Below are positions 45,847 through 54,735 of a stretch of DNA of 64,000 nucleotides, piece after piece; position 1 is the stretch's first letter, and each line of letters opens with the position of its first letter. A model generated the notes under the pieces. The model was given only the letters and a program-made list of their open reading frames with translations. It was not told the DNA's origin and did no database searches. The stretch lies in NCBI RefSeq assembly GCF_002911015.1, contig NZ_KZ626848.1, forward strand, positions 62,001 to 126,000, read 5' to 3'. Origin of the DNA: Streptomyces populi. Lineage in GTDB: Bacteria > Actinomycetota > Actinomycetes > Streptomycetales > Streptomycetaceae. The position numbers and the translations under genes are program-made.

Positions 45847-47211
45847 TCAGAGCTTGGTCCACGCCTCCGTCAGCGTCGCGCGCAGGATCTGCTCGATCTC
45901 GTCGAAGGTCTCCTGGGTGGAGATCAGCGGCGGGGCGAGCTGGACGACCGGGTCGCCGCGGTCGTCGGCACGGCAGTACAGACCGTTCTCGAACAGCGCC
46001 TTCGACAGGAAGCCGTACAGGACGCGCTCGGTCTCCTCCTCGTTGAAGGACTCCTTCGTCGCCTTGTCCTTCACCAGCTCGATGCCGTAGAAGAAGCCGT
46101 TGCCGCGGACGTCGCCGACGATCGGCAGGTCGTGCAGCTTCTGGAGGGTCTTGAGGAAGGCGCCCTCGTTGTCCAGCACGTGCTGGTTGATGCCCTCGCG
46201 CTCGAACAGGTCGAGGTTGGCGAGGCCGACGGCCGCGGAGACCGGGTGGCCGCCGAAGGTGTAGCCGTGCAGGAAGGTGTTGTCGCCCTTGTAGAACGGC
46301 TCGGCGATCCGGTCGGAGACGATGCAGGCGCCGATCGGGGAGTAGCCCGAGGTCATGCCCTTGGCACAGGTGATCATGTCCGGGACGTAGCCGAACTTGT
46401 CACAGGCGAACGTGGTGCCGAGGCGGCCGAAGGCGCAGATGACCTCGTCGGAGACGAGCAGGACGTCGTACTGGTCGCAGATCTCGCGCACGCGCTGGAA
46501 GTAGCCGGGCGGGGGCGGGAAGCAGCCGCCGGCGTTCTGCACCGGCTCCAGGAAGACCGCGGCGACGGTGTCGGGGCCCTCGAAGAGGATCTGCTGCTCG
46601 ATCTGGTCGGCGGCCCAGCGGCCGAACGCCTCGGGGTCGTCGCCGTGGATCGGGGCGCGGTAGATGTTGGTGTTCGGGACCTTGTGCGCGCCCGGGACGA
46701 GCGGCTCGAAGGGCGCCTTCAGGGCCGGCAGGCCGGTGATGGACAGGGCGCCCTGCGGGGTGCCGTGGTAGGCGACCGCGCGGGAGATGACCTTGTACTT
46801 GGTGTGCTTGCCCTTGAGCTTGAAGTACTGCTTGGCGAGCTTCCACGCGGTCTCGACGGCCTCGCCGCCTCCGGTGGTGAAGAAGACCTTGTTCAGGTCG
46901 CCCGGCGCGTGGTGCGCGAGCCGCTCGGCCAGCTCGACGGCCTTGGGGTGGGCGTAGGACCACACCGGGAAGAAGGCCAGCTCGGCGGCCTGCTTGGCGG
47001 CGACCTCGGCCAGCTCGGTGCGTCCGTGGCCCGCCTGGACCACGAACAGGCCCGCGAGACCGTCGAGGTAGCGCCTGCCCTTGTCGTCGTAGATGTAGGT
47101 GCCCTCACCACGGACGATGGTGGGAACGGGCGCGTTCTCGTACGAGGACATGCGGGTGAAGTGCATCCACAGGTGGTCGTACGCGGTCTTGCTGAGGTCC
47201 TTGGTGCTCAC
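45847..47211 (-). CDS. Class III PLP-dependent aminotransferase (omega-amino acid/polyamine type)
   Basis: 454 residues from the GTG at 47211, 2 nt after the regulator stop; an ATG at 47229 is an alternative that would overlap the regulator. The class III marks are clear: FVVQAGHGRTELAEVA, VFFTTGGGEAVETAWKLA and the PLP-lysine region DMITCAKGMTSGYSPIGA. It transfers an amino group from putrescine, GABA, beta-alanine or a similar omega-amine to pyruvate or 2-oxoglutarate; the exact substrate is not decidable. Together with the divergent dehydrogenase it forms a diamine/GABA degradation set, regulated by the Lrp-type protein. Confidence 0.9.
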   Translation of the reverse strand: MSTKDLSKTAYDHLWMHFTRMSSYENAPVPTIVRGEGTYIYDDKGRRYLDGLAGLFVVQAGHGRTELAEVAAKQAAELAFFPVWSYAHPKAVELAERLAHHAPGDLNKVFFTTGGGEAVETAWKLAKQYFKLKGKHTKYKVISRAVAYHGTPQGALSITGLPALKAPFEPLVPGAHKVPNTNIYRAPIHGDDPEAFGRWAADQIEQQILFEGPDTVAAVFLEPVQNAGGCFPPPPGYFQRVREICDQYDVLLVSDEVICAFGRLGTTFACDKFGYVPDMITCAKGMTSGYSPIGACIVSDRIAEPFYKGDNTFLHGYTFGGHPVSAAVGLANLDLFEREGINQHVLDNEGAFLKTLQKLHDLPIVGDVRGNGFFYGIELVKDKATKESFNEEETERVLYGFLSKALFENGLYCRADDRGDPVVQLAPPLISTQETFDEIEQILRATLTEAWTKL

Positions 47212-47213
47212 GG

Positions 47214-47729
47214 CTATCGGGTTCCCCACATGTAGGTCTGCTTCTTGAGCTTCAGATAGACGAAGCTCTCGGTGGAGCGCACCCCGGGCAGGGCCCGGAT
47301 GCGTTTGTTGATGACGTCCAGCAGGTGGTCGTCGTCCTCGCAGACGATCTCGGCGAGGATGTCGAACGAGCCCGCGGTCATCACCACGTACTCGACTTCC
47401 GACATGGCCGTCAGCGCTTCGGCCACCGGGTCGAGGTCGCCCTCGACGGTGACTCCGACCATCGCCTGCCGGCGGAATCCCACGGTGAGCGGGTCCGTGA
47501 CGGCGACGATCTGCATGACGCCCTGGTCGAGCAGCTTCTGGACTCGCTGGCGCACGGCGGCCTCGGAGAGGCCCACGGCCTTGCCGATCGCGGCGTACGG
47601 GCGGCGTCCGTCCTGCTGGAGCTGCTCGATGATGGCGAGGGAGACGGTGTCCAACTGGGGACTGCCGTTCCTGGACTCGCGGGAGTCCCTGGGTTCCGCG
47701 CTTCGACTGGCCACGGGCTCACTCTGCAC
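47214..47729 (-). CDS. Lrp/AsnC-family transcriptional regulator
   Basis: 171 residues from the GTG at 47729 (a TTG 21 nt upstream is possible). It has an N-terminal helix-turn-helix (GKAVGLSEAAVRQRVQKL) and C-terminal RAM ligand domain (YVVMTAGSFDILAEIVC, LPGVRSTESFVYLKL). Lrp/AsnC proteins respond to amino acids. It is co-transcribed with the aminotransferase and divergent from the aldehyde dehydrogenase, so it probably controls both from the 47730-47916 intergenic region. Confidence 0.92.
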   Translation of the reverse strand: MQSEPVASRSAEPRDSRESRNGSPQLDTVSLAIIEQLQQDGRRPYAAIGKAVGLSEAAVRQRVQKLLDQGVMQIVAVTDPLTVGFRRQAMVGVTVEGDLDPVAEALTAMSEVEYVVMTAGSFDILAEIVCEDDDHLLDVINKRIRALPGVRSTESFVYLKLKKQTYMWGTR

Positions 47730-47824
47730 GACGTATCGACAGTTCCGCAAGGCTCCAGCGATGAAATTCGTTGTTTACGGCTACGTGTCTTGCGGATTTC
47801 GCAGCCCTGGGCCGTTCGGGGGTG

Positions 47825-47852
47825 TTGAAAACGTGGAGCCACGGATTAGGGT
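47825..47852 (+). promoter_or_regulatory. Promoter of the aldehyde dehydrogenase gene
   Basis: TTGAAA (47825-47830), 16-bp spacer, TAGGGT (47847-47852); the start codon follows at 47917 with a GGAGGG ribosome binding site. It is in the region expected to bind the Lrp-type regulator. Confidence 0.55.
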
Positions 47853-47916
47853 GGGGGCCAGGCATCTCAGGTAGTGGACACCTGGGTCGTTGGACATCCG
47901 ACAGGAGGGCCGGGCA

Positions 47917-49356
47917 GTGAGCACCGAGCTGCGTCGTCTGCGCAATTACATCGACGGAGAGTTCCGCGATGCCGCCGATGGACGGACCACGGAGGTGGTC
48001 AACCCCGCGACCGGCGAGGCGTACGCGACCGCGCCGCTCTCCGGCCAGGCGGACGTGGACGCCGCGATGGCCGCCGCCGCCGCGGCCTTCCCGGCGTGGC
48101 GGGACAAGACCCCCGCCGAGCGCCAGAAGGCCCTCCTGAAGATCGCGGACGCGTTCGAGGAGCGCGCCGAGGAACTGATCGCGGCCGAGGTGGAGAACAC
48201 CGGCAAGCCGATCGGTCTGACCCGGTCCGAGGAAATCCCGCCGATGGTCGACCAGATCCGCTTCTTCGCGGGTGCCGCCCGCATGCTCGAGGGCCGCTCG
48301 GCCGGCGAGTACATGGAGGGCATGACCTCGATCGTCCGCCGCGAGCCGGTCGGCGTCTGCGCCCAGGTCGCGCCGTGGAACTATCCGATGATGATGGCGG
48401 TGTGGAAGTTCGCCCCGGCCCTCGCCGCGGGCAACACGGTGGTGCTCAAGCCCTCGGACACCACCCCGGCCTCCACCGTGCTGATCGCCGACATCCTCGG
48501 CGGCATCCTGCCCAAGGGCGTCTTCAACGTCGTCTGCGGCGACCGTGACACCGGTCGCGCGATGGTCGAGCACCCGACCCCGGCGATGGCCTCCATCACC
48601 GGCTCCGTCCGCGCGGGCATCTCGGTCGCCGAGTCGGCGTCCAAGGACGTCAAGCGCGTCCACCTGGAGCTGGGCGGCAAGGCCCCGGTCGTGGTCTTCG
48701 AGGACACCGACATCGCCAAGGCCGTCGAGGACATCTCGGTCGCGGGCTTCTTCAACGCCGGCCAGGACTGTACGGCCGCCACCCGCGTCCTGGTCCAGGA
48801 CTCCATCCACGACGAGTTCGTCGCCGCGCTCGCCAAGGCCGCCTCCGAGACCAAGACCGGCCAGCCGGACGACGAGGACGTGCTCTACGGCCCGCTGAAC
48901 AACCCCAACCAGCTCAAGCAGGTCGCCGGGTTCATCGAGCGCCTGCCCGCGCACGCCAAGGTCGAGGCGGGCGGCCAGCAGGTCGGCGACAAGGGCTACT
49001 TCTACGCCCCGACCGTCGTCTCGGGCCTCAAGCAGGACGACGAGATCATCCAGAACGAGGTCTTCGGCCCGGTCATCACCGTCCAGTCCTTCGCGGACGA
49101 GGCGCAGGCGGTCGAGTGGGCCAACGGCGTCGACTACGCGCTGGCCTCCTCGGTCTGGACGAAGGACCACGGCCGCGCGATGCGCCTGTCCCGGTCCCTC
49201 GACTTCGGCTGCGTGTGGATCAACACCCACATCCCGCTGGTCGCCGAGATGCCGCACGGCGGCTTCAAGAAGTCCGGCTACGGCAAGGACCTGTCGGGCT
49301 ACGGCTTCGAGGACTACACGCGCATCAAGCACGTGATGACGTCGCTGGACGGCTGA
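47917..49356 (+). CDS. Aminoaldehyde dehydrogenase (gamma-aminobutyraldehyde/betaine-aldehyde type)
   Basis: 479 residues. The aldehyde dehydrogenase catalytic Cys285 is in FFNAGQDCTAATRVL and the general base Glu251 in HLELGGKAPVVVF. The NAD(P)-binding GSVRAGISVAESA segment is present. It oxidises an aminoaldehyde to the acid, for example 4-aminobutanal to GABA. GTG at 47917 is preferred over an ATG 27 nt upstream because of the ribosome binding site. It is divergent from the regulator-aminotransferase operon, and a polyamine-binding gene (broken) lies 3.5 kb downstream, favouring polyamine catabolism. Confidence 0.92.
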   Translation: MSTELRRLRNYIDGEFRDAADGRTTEVVNPATGEAYATAPLSGQADVDAAMAAAAAAFPAWRDKTPAERQKALLKIADAFEERAEELIAAEVENTGKPIGLTRSEEIPPMVDQIRFFAGAARMLEGRSAGEYMEGMTSIVRREPVGVCAQVAPWNYPMMMAVWKFAPALAAGNTVVLKPSDTTPASTVLIADILGGILPKGVFNVVCGDRDTGRAMVEHPTPAMASITGSVRAGISVAESASKDVKRVHLELGGKAPVVVFEDTDIAKAVEDISVAGFFNAGQDCTAATRVLVQDSIHDEFVAALAKAASETKTGQPDDEDVLYGPLNNPNQLKQVAGFIERLPAHAKVEAGGQQVGDKGYFYAPTVVSGLKQDDEIIQNEVFGPVITVQSFADEAQAVEWANGVDYALASSVWTKDHGRAMRLSRSLDFGCVWINTHIPLVAEMPHGGFKKSGYGKDLSGYGFEDYTRIKHVMTSLDG

Positions 49357-49384
49357 GCGGCCGCGCGTCGGACCGGGTGAACCA

Positions 49385-49423
49385 CGTGGCCCCGGACGGG
49401 AGTCGATCCCGTCCGGGGCCACG
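49385..49423. terminator. Bidirectional terminator between the dehydrogenase and the secreted protein gene
   Basis: The left arm is CGTGGCCCCGGACGGGA (49385-49401), loop GTCGA, and the right arm is its exact complement (49407-49423): perfect 17 bp between convergent genes. Confidence 0.9.
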
Positions 49424-49444
49424 CCGTTCCCCCTTCGCGCCGGA

Positions 49445-50077
49445 TCAGGCGCTCTCGGTCACGCGGGAGAGCGTGGGCGCGCCCGGCTCCCCCTTCTCCG
49501 TGTGGAAGCCGGGCAGTCCGTCGGAGCCGCCGACGGAACCGCCGACGGAGCCCCCGCCGGAACCGGTGCCGGGCTCGCCGGGCTTGCCCGGAACGGGCAG
49601 CGGGGGCAGGCCGCCCTTCGACGAGAGGGTGATGCCGGCCTTCTTCAGGATCGGCGCGCACGCCTTCACCGCGGCCCGGTAGCTCTTGGAGTCCGGGTCG
49701 AATCCCTTGGACGCCCCGACCTGCACGCTGAACAGGATGCGGCCGTGCTTGTCCTTCGAGGCGTGGAAGGCCGGGAAGACCTTCTGGCCGTGGCCGCGCA
49801 TGCAGGCCGCGAACGCGTCGTTGGCGGTGTTCACGTCCCCGGGCGCGTGGGAGGTGGGCCGGTACCCGACGGCGCCCGGGAGCCCCGCGGGGCCGCCCTT
49901 CGGCGGCTTGCCGGCCGTCGAGTGCTGGGCGGTCCGGACCTCCGCGGCGGTCCCCGCCGTCGTGGTGGAGCTGTCGGACGCCGAAGCGGCCGAGGCGCTG
50001 ACGGTCCCGAGAGTGGCGGCCGAGATCAAGGCGCAGGCCAGGGCGAGTCGTCGTGGCCGGGTGGCCGGTGCACGCAT
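49445..50077 (-). CDS. Secreted hypothetical protein
   Basis: 210 residues from the ATG at 50077, with a GGAGGA ribosome binding site upstream. A signal peptide (LALACALISAATLGTVSASAA) precedes a mature region with two cysteines in AACMRGHGQKVFPAF and KACAPILKKAGI. The C-terminus is Gly/Ser/Pro-rich (GTGSGGGSVGGSVGGSDG). The cysteine-containing segment resembles streptomycete secreted proteins annotated as hypothetical. It is not a recognised enzyme. The gene is monocistronic. Confidence 0.75.
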   Translation of the reverse strand: MRAPATRPRRLALACALISAATLGTVSASAASASDSSTTTAGTAAEVRTAQHSTAGKPPKGGPAGLPGAVGYRPTSHAPGDVNTANDAFAACMRGHGQKVFPAFHASKDKHGRILFSVQVGASKGFDPDSKSYRAAVKACAPILKKAGITLSSKGGLPPLPVPGKPGEPGTGSGGGSVGGSVGGSDGLPGFHTEKGEPGAPTLSRVTESA

Positions 50078-50619
50078 GGGCTTCCTCCATGGAGTGGGCG
50101 GCGGTGCCGCCGGTTCGTACGGGTGGCGCACGACCGCGCGCCGCCGTGCCGGTCCGCGTCGTGACCCGACGGGTCGTGCCGCGCTGTGCCCGGCGTGACC
50201 CGTCGTGCCGGGAGGCGGCGTGGCGGGGTGTGCGCTGTCGTGCCGTGCTCCAGACAAGCCGGGGGGCGGTTACGGCACGGGAACGGCCGTCCTTATCGCG
50301 AACCGACAAGGAGCCGGAGTCACCGGGACTGCCCGGCCGGGAAGGGGAGTCGGGGGCCCGCCAGGGACCGTGATCCGGTCGGGGAGTACGGGGTGTGCCG
50401 GGGGTGGTCGGGGAGCGCGGGTCGGGTCGGGGAGTGCGGGGTGTGCCGGGGGTTGCGGGTCCGGCCCGGGGGTGTGGGACGGCTGGGGGCCGAGGGTTCG
50501 GTCTGGGAGTGCGTGGGCCGCCGGAGGGTGTGGTCCTGGTCGGGGAGCGTGGGAGCGGTCGGGGCCCGCACAGGGGGCGTTTATCCCCGTGTAACCGCCG
50601 GGGCGCCACACTGGCCGCC
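50078..50619. other. 542-bp region between the secreted protein gene and the two-component system
   Basis: No gene is supported. Both divergent promoters must lie here. The part from 50377 to about 50470 is a degenerate direct repeat described separately. The rest has G-rich low-complexity sequence with no clear -10 boxes. Confidence 0.5.
50377..50470. repeat. Two imperfect 48-bp direct repeats
   Basis: GGTCGGGGAG followed by CGGGGTGTGCCGGGGG begins at 50377 and again at 50425, period 48 bp. Weaker copies of the pattern continue to about 50560. Confidence 0.65.
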
Positions 50620-51276
50620 ATGCGTGTGCTGGTGGTCGAGGACCATGAAGAGCTCGCCGAGACCGTGGCCGCCGGGCTGCGCCGCGAGGGCATGGCGGTC
50701 GATCTCGCGCTGGACGGGCCCACGGCGCTGGAGCGCGCCACTGTCAACGGGTACGACGTCGTCGTGCTCGACCGCGATCTGCCCGGCGTCCACGGCGACC
50801 AGGTGTGCCGGACGCTGGCCGCGGGCGGCAGCCGGGCGAGGGTGCTGATGCTGACCGCGTCCGGCACGGTGGCCGACCGGGTCATGGGGCTCGGCCTCGG
50901 TGCCGACGACTACCTGCCCAAACCGTTCGCGTTCGCCGAACTCGTCGCGCGGATACGGGCATTGGCGCGACGCGCGCAGCCCGCCCTGCCCCCCGTCCTG
51001 GTCCGCGGGGAACTGCGGCTCGACCCGGCGCGGCGGCAGGCGACCCGGGGCGGTTCGGGGCTCGCCCTCAGCCCGAAGGAGTTCGCCGTGCTCGAACTCC
51101 TGCTGGCCGCACAGGGTGCCGTGGTCTCCACCGAGGAACTCCTGGAGCGGGCCTGGGACGAGGCGGCCGACCCCTTCAGCCAGACCGTGAAGGTCACGGT
51201 GAGCCGTCTGCGCCGCAAACTGGGGGAGCCGCAACTGATCGCGACGGTGGACCGGGCGGGATACCGGATCGCATGA
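50620..51276 (+). CDS. OmpR-family response regulator
   Basis: 218 residues. The receiver domain has VLVVEDHEELAETVA, the phosphorylation aspartate in VVVLDRDLPGVHG, and the lysine in GADDYLPKPFAF. The winged-helix DNA-binding domain shows EFAVLELLLAAQGAVVSTEE and VKVTVSRLRRKLGE. ATG at 50620; no ribosome binding site is obvious. The stop overlaps the kinase start as ATGA. The signal is unknown; similar pairs are of the CutR/TcrA type. Confidence 0.93.
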   Translation: MRVLVVEDHEELAETVAAGLRREGMAVDLALDGPTALERATVNGYDVVVLDRDLPGVHGDQVCRTLAAGGSRARVLMLTASGTVADRVMGLGLGADDYLPKPFAFAELVARIRALARRAQPALPPVLVRGELRLDPARRQATRGGSGLALSPKEFAVLELLLAAQGAVVSTEELLERAWDEAADPFSQTVKVTVSRLRRKLGEPQLIATVDRAGYRIA

Positions 51277-52829
51277 CGGACGTATCCGCAGACGTGAACA
51301 GGCCGGGCCCGTACGGCGCGTGCCCGCCGTCCGTGCAGTCCGTGCCGTCCGAGGCGTCCGGCCGTCGCCGGTGGCGCGTCCCGCGGGCCGTCCGCGGACG
51401 GCGGGACCCGGGTGCCGGGTGGTGGCCGGCCCCGGGTGGTGCGCGGAGGCCGCCGGCCCCGGGCGGCTTCCGGTGGCGGCTGGCCCCGCGCAGCATCCGC
51501 TGGCGGCTCACCCTGATCTACAGCGCGCTGTTCATGGCCGCGGGGGCCGCCCTGCTCGGCTTCACCTACCTGCTGGCCTCGCGGGCCGCGCCGTCGACGG
51601 CGGTCGGGGGGTCGTCCTCGGTGTCCGGGATACCGGGGGGCGACGGCTACGCCCCCGATCCGCCCACGCTCACGATGTACGCCGAGGCCCTGCGCGCCGA
51701 CCAGTTGCACCAGCTCCTCGTCGAGGCGGGCATCGCGCTCGCCGTGATGACCTTCGCCTCCGTGGCCCTGGGCCGGCTGATGGCAGGACGCGTCCTCGCG
51801 CCGCTGCGCACGATGACCGCCGCCGCCCGCCGGATCTCCGCGGACAACCTCCGCCAGCGGCTGGCGGTGCCCGGCCCCGAGGACGAACTGAAGGCGATGG
51901 CGGACACCTTCGACGACGTACTGGGGCGGCTGGAGGGCGCGTTCGAGGCGCAGAAGCGGTTCGTCGCCAACGCTTCGCACGAACTGCGCACTCCCCTCAC
52001 GCTCCAGCAGGCGATCGTGGACGTCGCGCTCGCCGACCCCGGGGCGTCGGTGGAGAGTCTGCGGGCCGCGTGCCTGCGCGTGCGCGCCGCCGGGCAGGAA
52101 CAGGCACGTCTCATCGACGCCCTGCTGACCCTCGCCCGCAGCCAGGGCGGGCTACAGCGGCGGGAGTTCGTCGACCTCGCCGACCTGGTGCGCGAACGCC
52201 TGCCGGACGGTGCGGTGGTGGCGGGCGGCTCCCACGGCACCGGGGCCGGGGCTGCCGGGCCCCAGGAGGGCGGCGGGCCCGAAAACAGTGGACCCGAAAA
52301 CAGTGGGCCCGAAAACAGTGGGCCCGGGCATGGCGGGCACGAGGGCGGTGGGCCCGGGGACGGCCGGCCGCGCGTGCGGGCCGACCTCGGCTCCGCGCCC
52401 GTGCTGGGCGATCCCCAGCTGATCGAGCGGCTGGTGGTCAACCTCGCGGACAACGCCGTACGGCACAACGTCACCGAGGACGGCGAGAGTTGGGTCCGTC
52501 TGTGGACCGGGACTGAGGCGGGCCGCCCGGTCCTGCGGATCGACAACACCGGCCCGGTGATCCCGCGCGAGCAGGTGGCCGGGCTCTTCCAGCCGTTCCG
52601 GCGGCTGGGCGCGGAACGGACCCGCGTCCAGCCGCGCGGGAAGGGCCGGCCCCGTGACGGCCTGGGGCTCGGCCTGTCCATCGTCACGGCCGTCGCCACC
52701 GCCCACGGCGGCACGGTCGAGGCGTGGCCCCGTTCCCGGGGCGGTCTGTCGGTGAGGGTCACGTTCCCGCCGTGCGCACCGCCGCTCCCGGGAACCGATC
52801 GACAGGGTGTCGGGTCCGCGGGCCGGTGA
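51273..52829 (+). CDS. Sensor histidine kinase
   Basis: 518 residues. A Pro/Arg-rich cytoplasmic N-terminus (about 65 residues) precedes two membrane segments. A short extracytoplasmic loop lies between them (about 105-145, Gly/Ser/Pro-rich). HAMP and HisKA follow, with the phosphoacceptor in ANASHELRTPLTLQQ. The ATPase domain has VVNLADNAVRHN, DNTGPVIP and DGLGLGLSIVTAV. The linker between HisKA and HATPase is expanded by a GPENS repeat (52275-52319). It is coupled to the response regulator. Confidence 0.92.
   Translation: MTDVSADVNRPGPYGACPPSVQSVPSEASGRRRWRVPRAVRGRRDPGAGWWPAPGGARRPPAPGGFRWRLAPRSIRWRLTLIYSALFMAAGAALLGFTYLLASRAAPSTAVGGSSSVSGIPGGDGYAPDPPTLTMYAEALRADQLHQLLVEAGIALAVMTFASVALGRLMAGRVLAPLRTMTAAARRISADNLRQRLAVPGPEDELKAMADTFDDVLGRLEGAFEAQKRFVANASHELRTPLTLQQAIVDVALADPGASVESLRAACLRVRAAGQEQARLIDALLTLARSQGGLQRREFVDLADLVRERLPDGAVVAGGSHGTGAGAAGPQEGGGPENSGPENSGPENSGPGHGGHEGGGPGDGRPRVRADLGSAPVLGDPQLIERLVVNLADNAVRHNVTEDGESWVRLWTGTEAGRPVLRIDNTGPVIPREQVAGLFQPFRRLGAERTRVQPRGKGRPRDGLGLGLSIVTAVATAHGGTVEAWPRSRGGLSVRVTFPPCAPPLPGTDRQGVGSAGR
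52275..52319 (+). repeat. Three tandem 15-bp repeats in the kinase gene (GPENS)3
   Basis: GG(G/A)CCCGAAAACAGT three times, coding GPENS. The third copy runs into GGGCCCGGG. It is in frame, so copy number change would lengthen the linker without disrupting the gene. Confidence 0.9.
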
Positions 52830-52880
52830 TCGACGCAGCGTCCATTGTCCGGACCGGGGCCGGGTCGGCATGCTTCGCGT

Positions 52881-54069
52881 GTGCCAGTCGACCGGAAGAC
52901 CCCGTCCCCCTCCCGCCGCTCCCTGCTGCGCGCACTGGGCGGCGGCGCCGCGCTCGGAGCCCTCGCGGGATGCGGGGTGCCGGCGGCGTACGTCGGACCG
53001 GGCGACCGGGCCGGAGCCGACCTCTCGGCCACGGACAAGCGGCTGACCTGGGCGAACTGGCCGTTGTACATCGACACCGATGACGAGGACACCACCCGGC
53101 GGCCGACGCTGGAGGCCTTCGGGAAGCGCACCGGGATCTCCGTCGACTACATCGAGGAGATCAACGACAACGACGAGTTCTTCGGCAAGATCAGTCCGTC
53201 GCTGATGAACCACCAGCGGACCGGCCGCGACCTCGTCGTCGTCAGCGACTGGATGTGCGCCCGTTTCGTCCGGCTCGGCTGGGTCCAGGAGATGGACCGG
53301 TCCCGGCAGCCGAACGTCGCCAGGTACCTGGATCCGCTGCTGAGGTCGCCCGCCTTCGACCCCGGCCGCAAGTCCTCGGTGCCGTGGCAGTCCGGGATCA
53401 CCGGCATCGCCTACAACCACCGCGAACTCGGCCGCGAGATGGCACGTGTCGGACCTGTGGGCCGACGACCTCAAGGGCCGGGTCACCCTGCTCTCCGGTC
53501 TGGACGAGGCGTTCGCGCTGCTCATGCAGGCCGACGGCGTCGACATCACGAAGTGGCGGGCCGACGACTTCCACCGAGTGTGCGACCAGGTCGAGAAGCA
53601 GGTGCGCCGCGGTCAGATCCGCCGCTTCACCGGCAACGACTACATCAAGGACCTCGCGAGCGGGGACGTGCTGGCCTGCCAGGCCTACTCGGGCGACGTG
53701 ATCCAGCTCCAGGCCGACAACCCCGACATCCGTTTCGTCGTCCCCGAGGAGGGCGCCGAACTGTGGGCCGAGTCGCTGATGATCCCCGACCTGGCCCGGC
53801 ACAAGGCCAACGCGGAAAAGCTCGTCGACTACTACTACGAGCCGGAGGTCGCCGCCGAGCTGGCCGCCTGGGTCAACTACGTCTGCCCGGTCCCGGCCGC
53901 CCAGGACGTCCTCGCCTCCTCCAAGGACAAGGACACCGCCGCCCTCGCCTAGGACCCCCTGATCTTCCCGGACGCGACCATGCGGGAGCGCCTCGCGATC
54001 GCCCGTGACATCACCTCCGCCGAACGCACGGAGTTCGCCAAGCGCTGGAACGCGATAGCCGGTCTGTGA
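52881..54069 (+). pseudogene. potD: Polyamine-binding lipoprotein gene (potD-like), frameshifted and prematurely stopped
   Basis: The first frame (52881 on) has a twin-arginine-like signal (RRSLLRALGGG) and lipobox (ALAGC). A PotD-type body follows: LTWANWPLYIDTD, EEINDNDEFFGK, GRKSSVPWQSGITGIAYN. At about 53443-53447 the reading switches to a second frame (VSDLWADDLKGRVTLLSG ... VVPEEGAELWAESLM). That frame then reaches a TAG at 53950-53952, where a Glu codon (GAG) would be expected. In-frame beyond it, DPLIFPDATMRERLAIARD and on to AKRWNAIAGL continue to TGA at 54067. So two lesions separate three intact pieces of one protein. No permease or ATPase genes of a pot operon are adjacent. Confidence 0.85.
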
Positions 54070-54094
54070 GTCGGCAGCCGGACCGTGAGCCGGT

Positions 54095-54121
54095 GGCAGG
54101 CCCGCGAGCCGACGGCCTGCC
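54095..54121 (+). terminator. Hairpin after the potD pseudogene
   Basis: GGCAGGCC (54095-54102) with GGCCTGCC (54114-54121), perfect 8 bp, 11-nt loop. Confidence 0.5.
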
Positions 54122-54247
54122 CGCGAACTGACGACCGGCCCGCGAGTCGCCGTCGCCCGGTGCGCCGGGGCCGTCCGTTCCCGCCCCCGGCGCCTTTGCC
54201 ATCTCTTTACAACCCCGTCCCCCGCCGGTTCGTCTCTCCGCTCGATC

Positions 54248-54255
54248 CGTAACAC
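54248..54255 (+). promoter_or_regulatory. CGTAACAC element before the APDTG protein gene
   Basis: CGTAACAC lies 56 bp before the start codon, followed by the perfect hairpin GCCCGCCCGT-TCCG-ACGGGCGGGC (54257-54280). The same octamer occurs 57 bp before the sigma factor start (55412). It could be a -35 element of the ECF sigma encoded nearby. Confidence 0.45.
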
Positions 54256-54303
54256 AGCCCGCCCGTTCCGACGGGCGGGCGGACCGACGAAAGAGAGCGA
54301 TTC

Positions 54304-54735
54304 ATGCGCCGAACCGTCTTCAGTGCCACGGCACTGGCGTGCACCGCCGTTCTGGTGGGCACGGTGCCCGCGTTCGCCGACGGGGGCTCCCCGCGCCCCA
54401 CGGCCCGCCCGAGCGCCACCTCGGCGCCCGCCCCGGCCGACTCCACCGGGACCGGTTCGGGCGGAGGCCCGACCCCCGCTCCGGCGAGCCCCACCGCGAC
54501 CCGGGCGCCGTCCCCCGTTCCCAGCGCCGCGCCGACCCGGGCGCCGCGCTCGGGGCAGGCCTCCGACACGGGACAGGTCTCCGTCCGGCCGAACGGAGCG
54601 CCCGACACGGGTGTGGCGTCGACCGACGCGTCTTCCTCGGGTCCGGGCGGGCTCGTCGGCGGGAGTGCCGCCGCGGTGGTCGCCGCGGGCGCGGTCGTCC
54701 TCGTCGTACGCCGCCGGCGGGCGACCGGGGCATGA
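54304..54735 (+). CDS. Secreted protein with LPXTG-like (APDTG) tail
   Basis: 143 residues. The signal peptide is MRRTVFSATALACTAVLVG then VPAFA. The mature part is a Pro/Thr/Ser/Ala-rich spacer with no globular domain. The C-terminus has APDTG, a glycine-rich segment of about 15 residues, a hydrophobic stretch (AAAVVAAGAVVLVV) and RRRRATGA, resembling a sortase sorting signal with a longer-than-usual gap. The next gene is a sortase whose ATG overlaps the stop (ATGA), so substrate and enzyme are likely a pair. Confidence 0.75.
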   Translation: MRRTVFSATALACTAVLVGTVPAFADGGSPRPTARPSATSAPAPADSTGTGSGGGPTPAPASPTATRAPSPVPSAAPTRAPRSGQASDTGQVSVRPNGAPDTGVASTDASSSGPGGLVGGSAAAVVAAGAVVLVVRRRRATGA

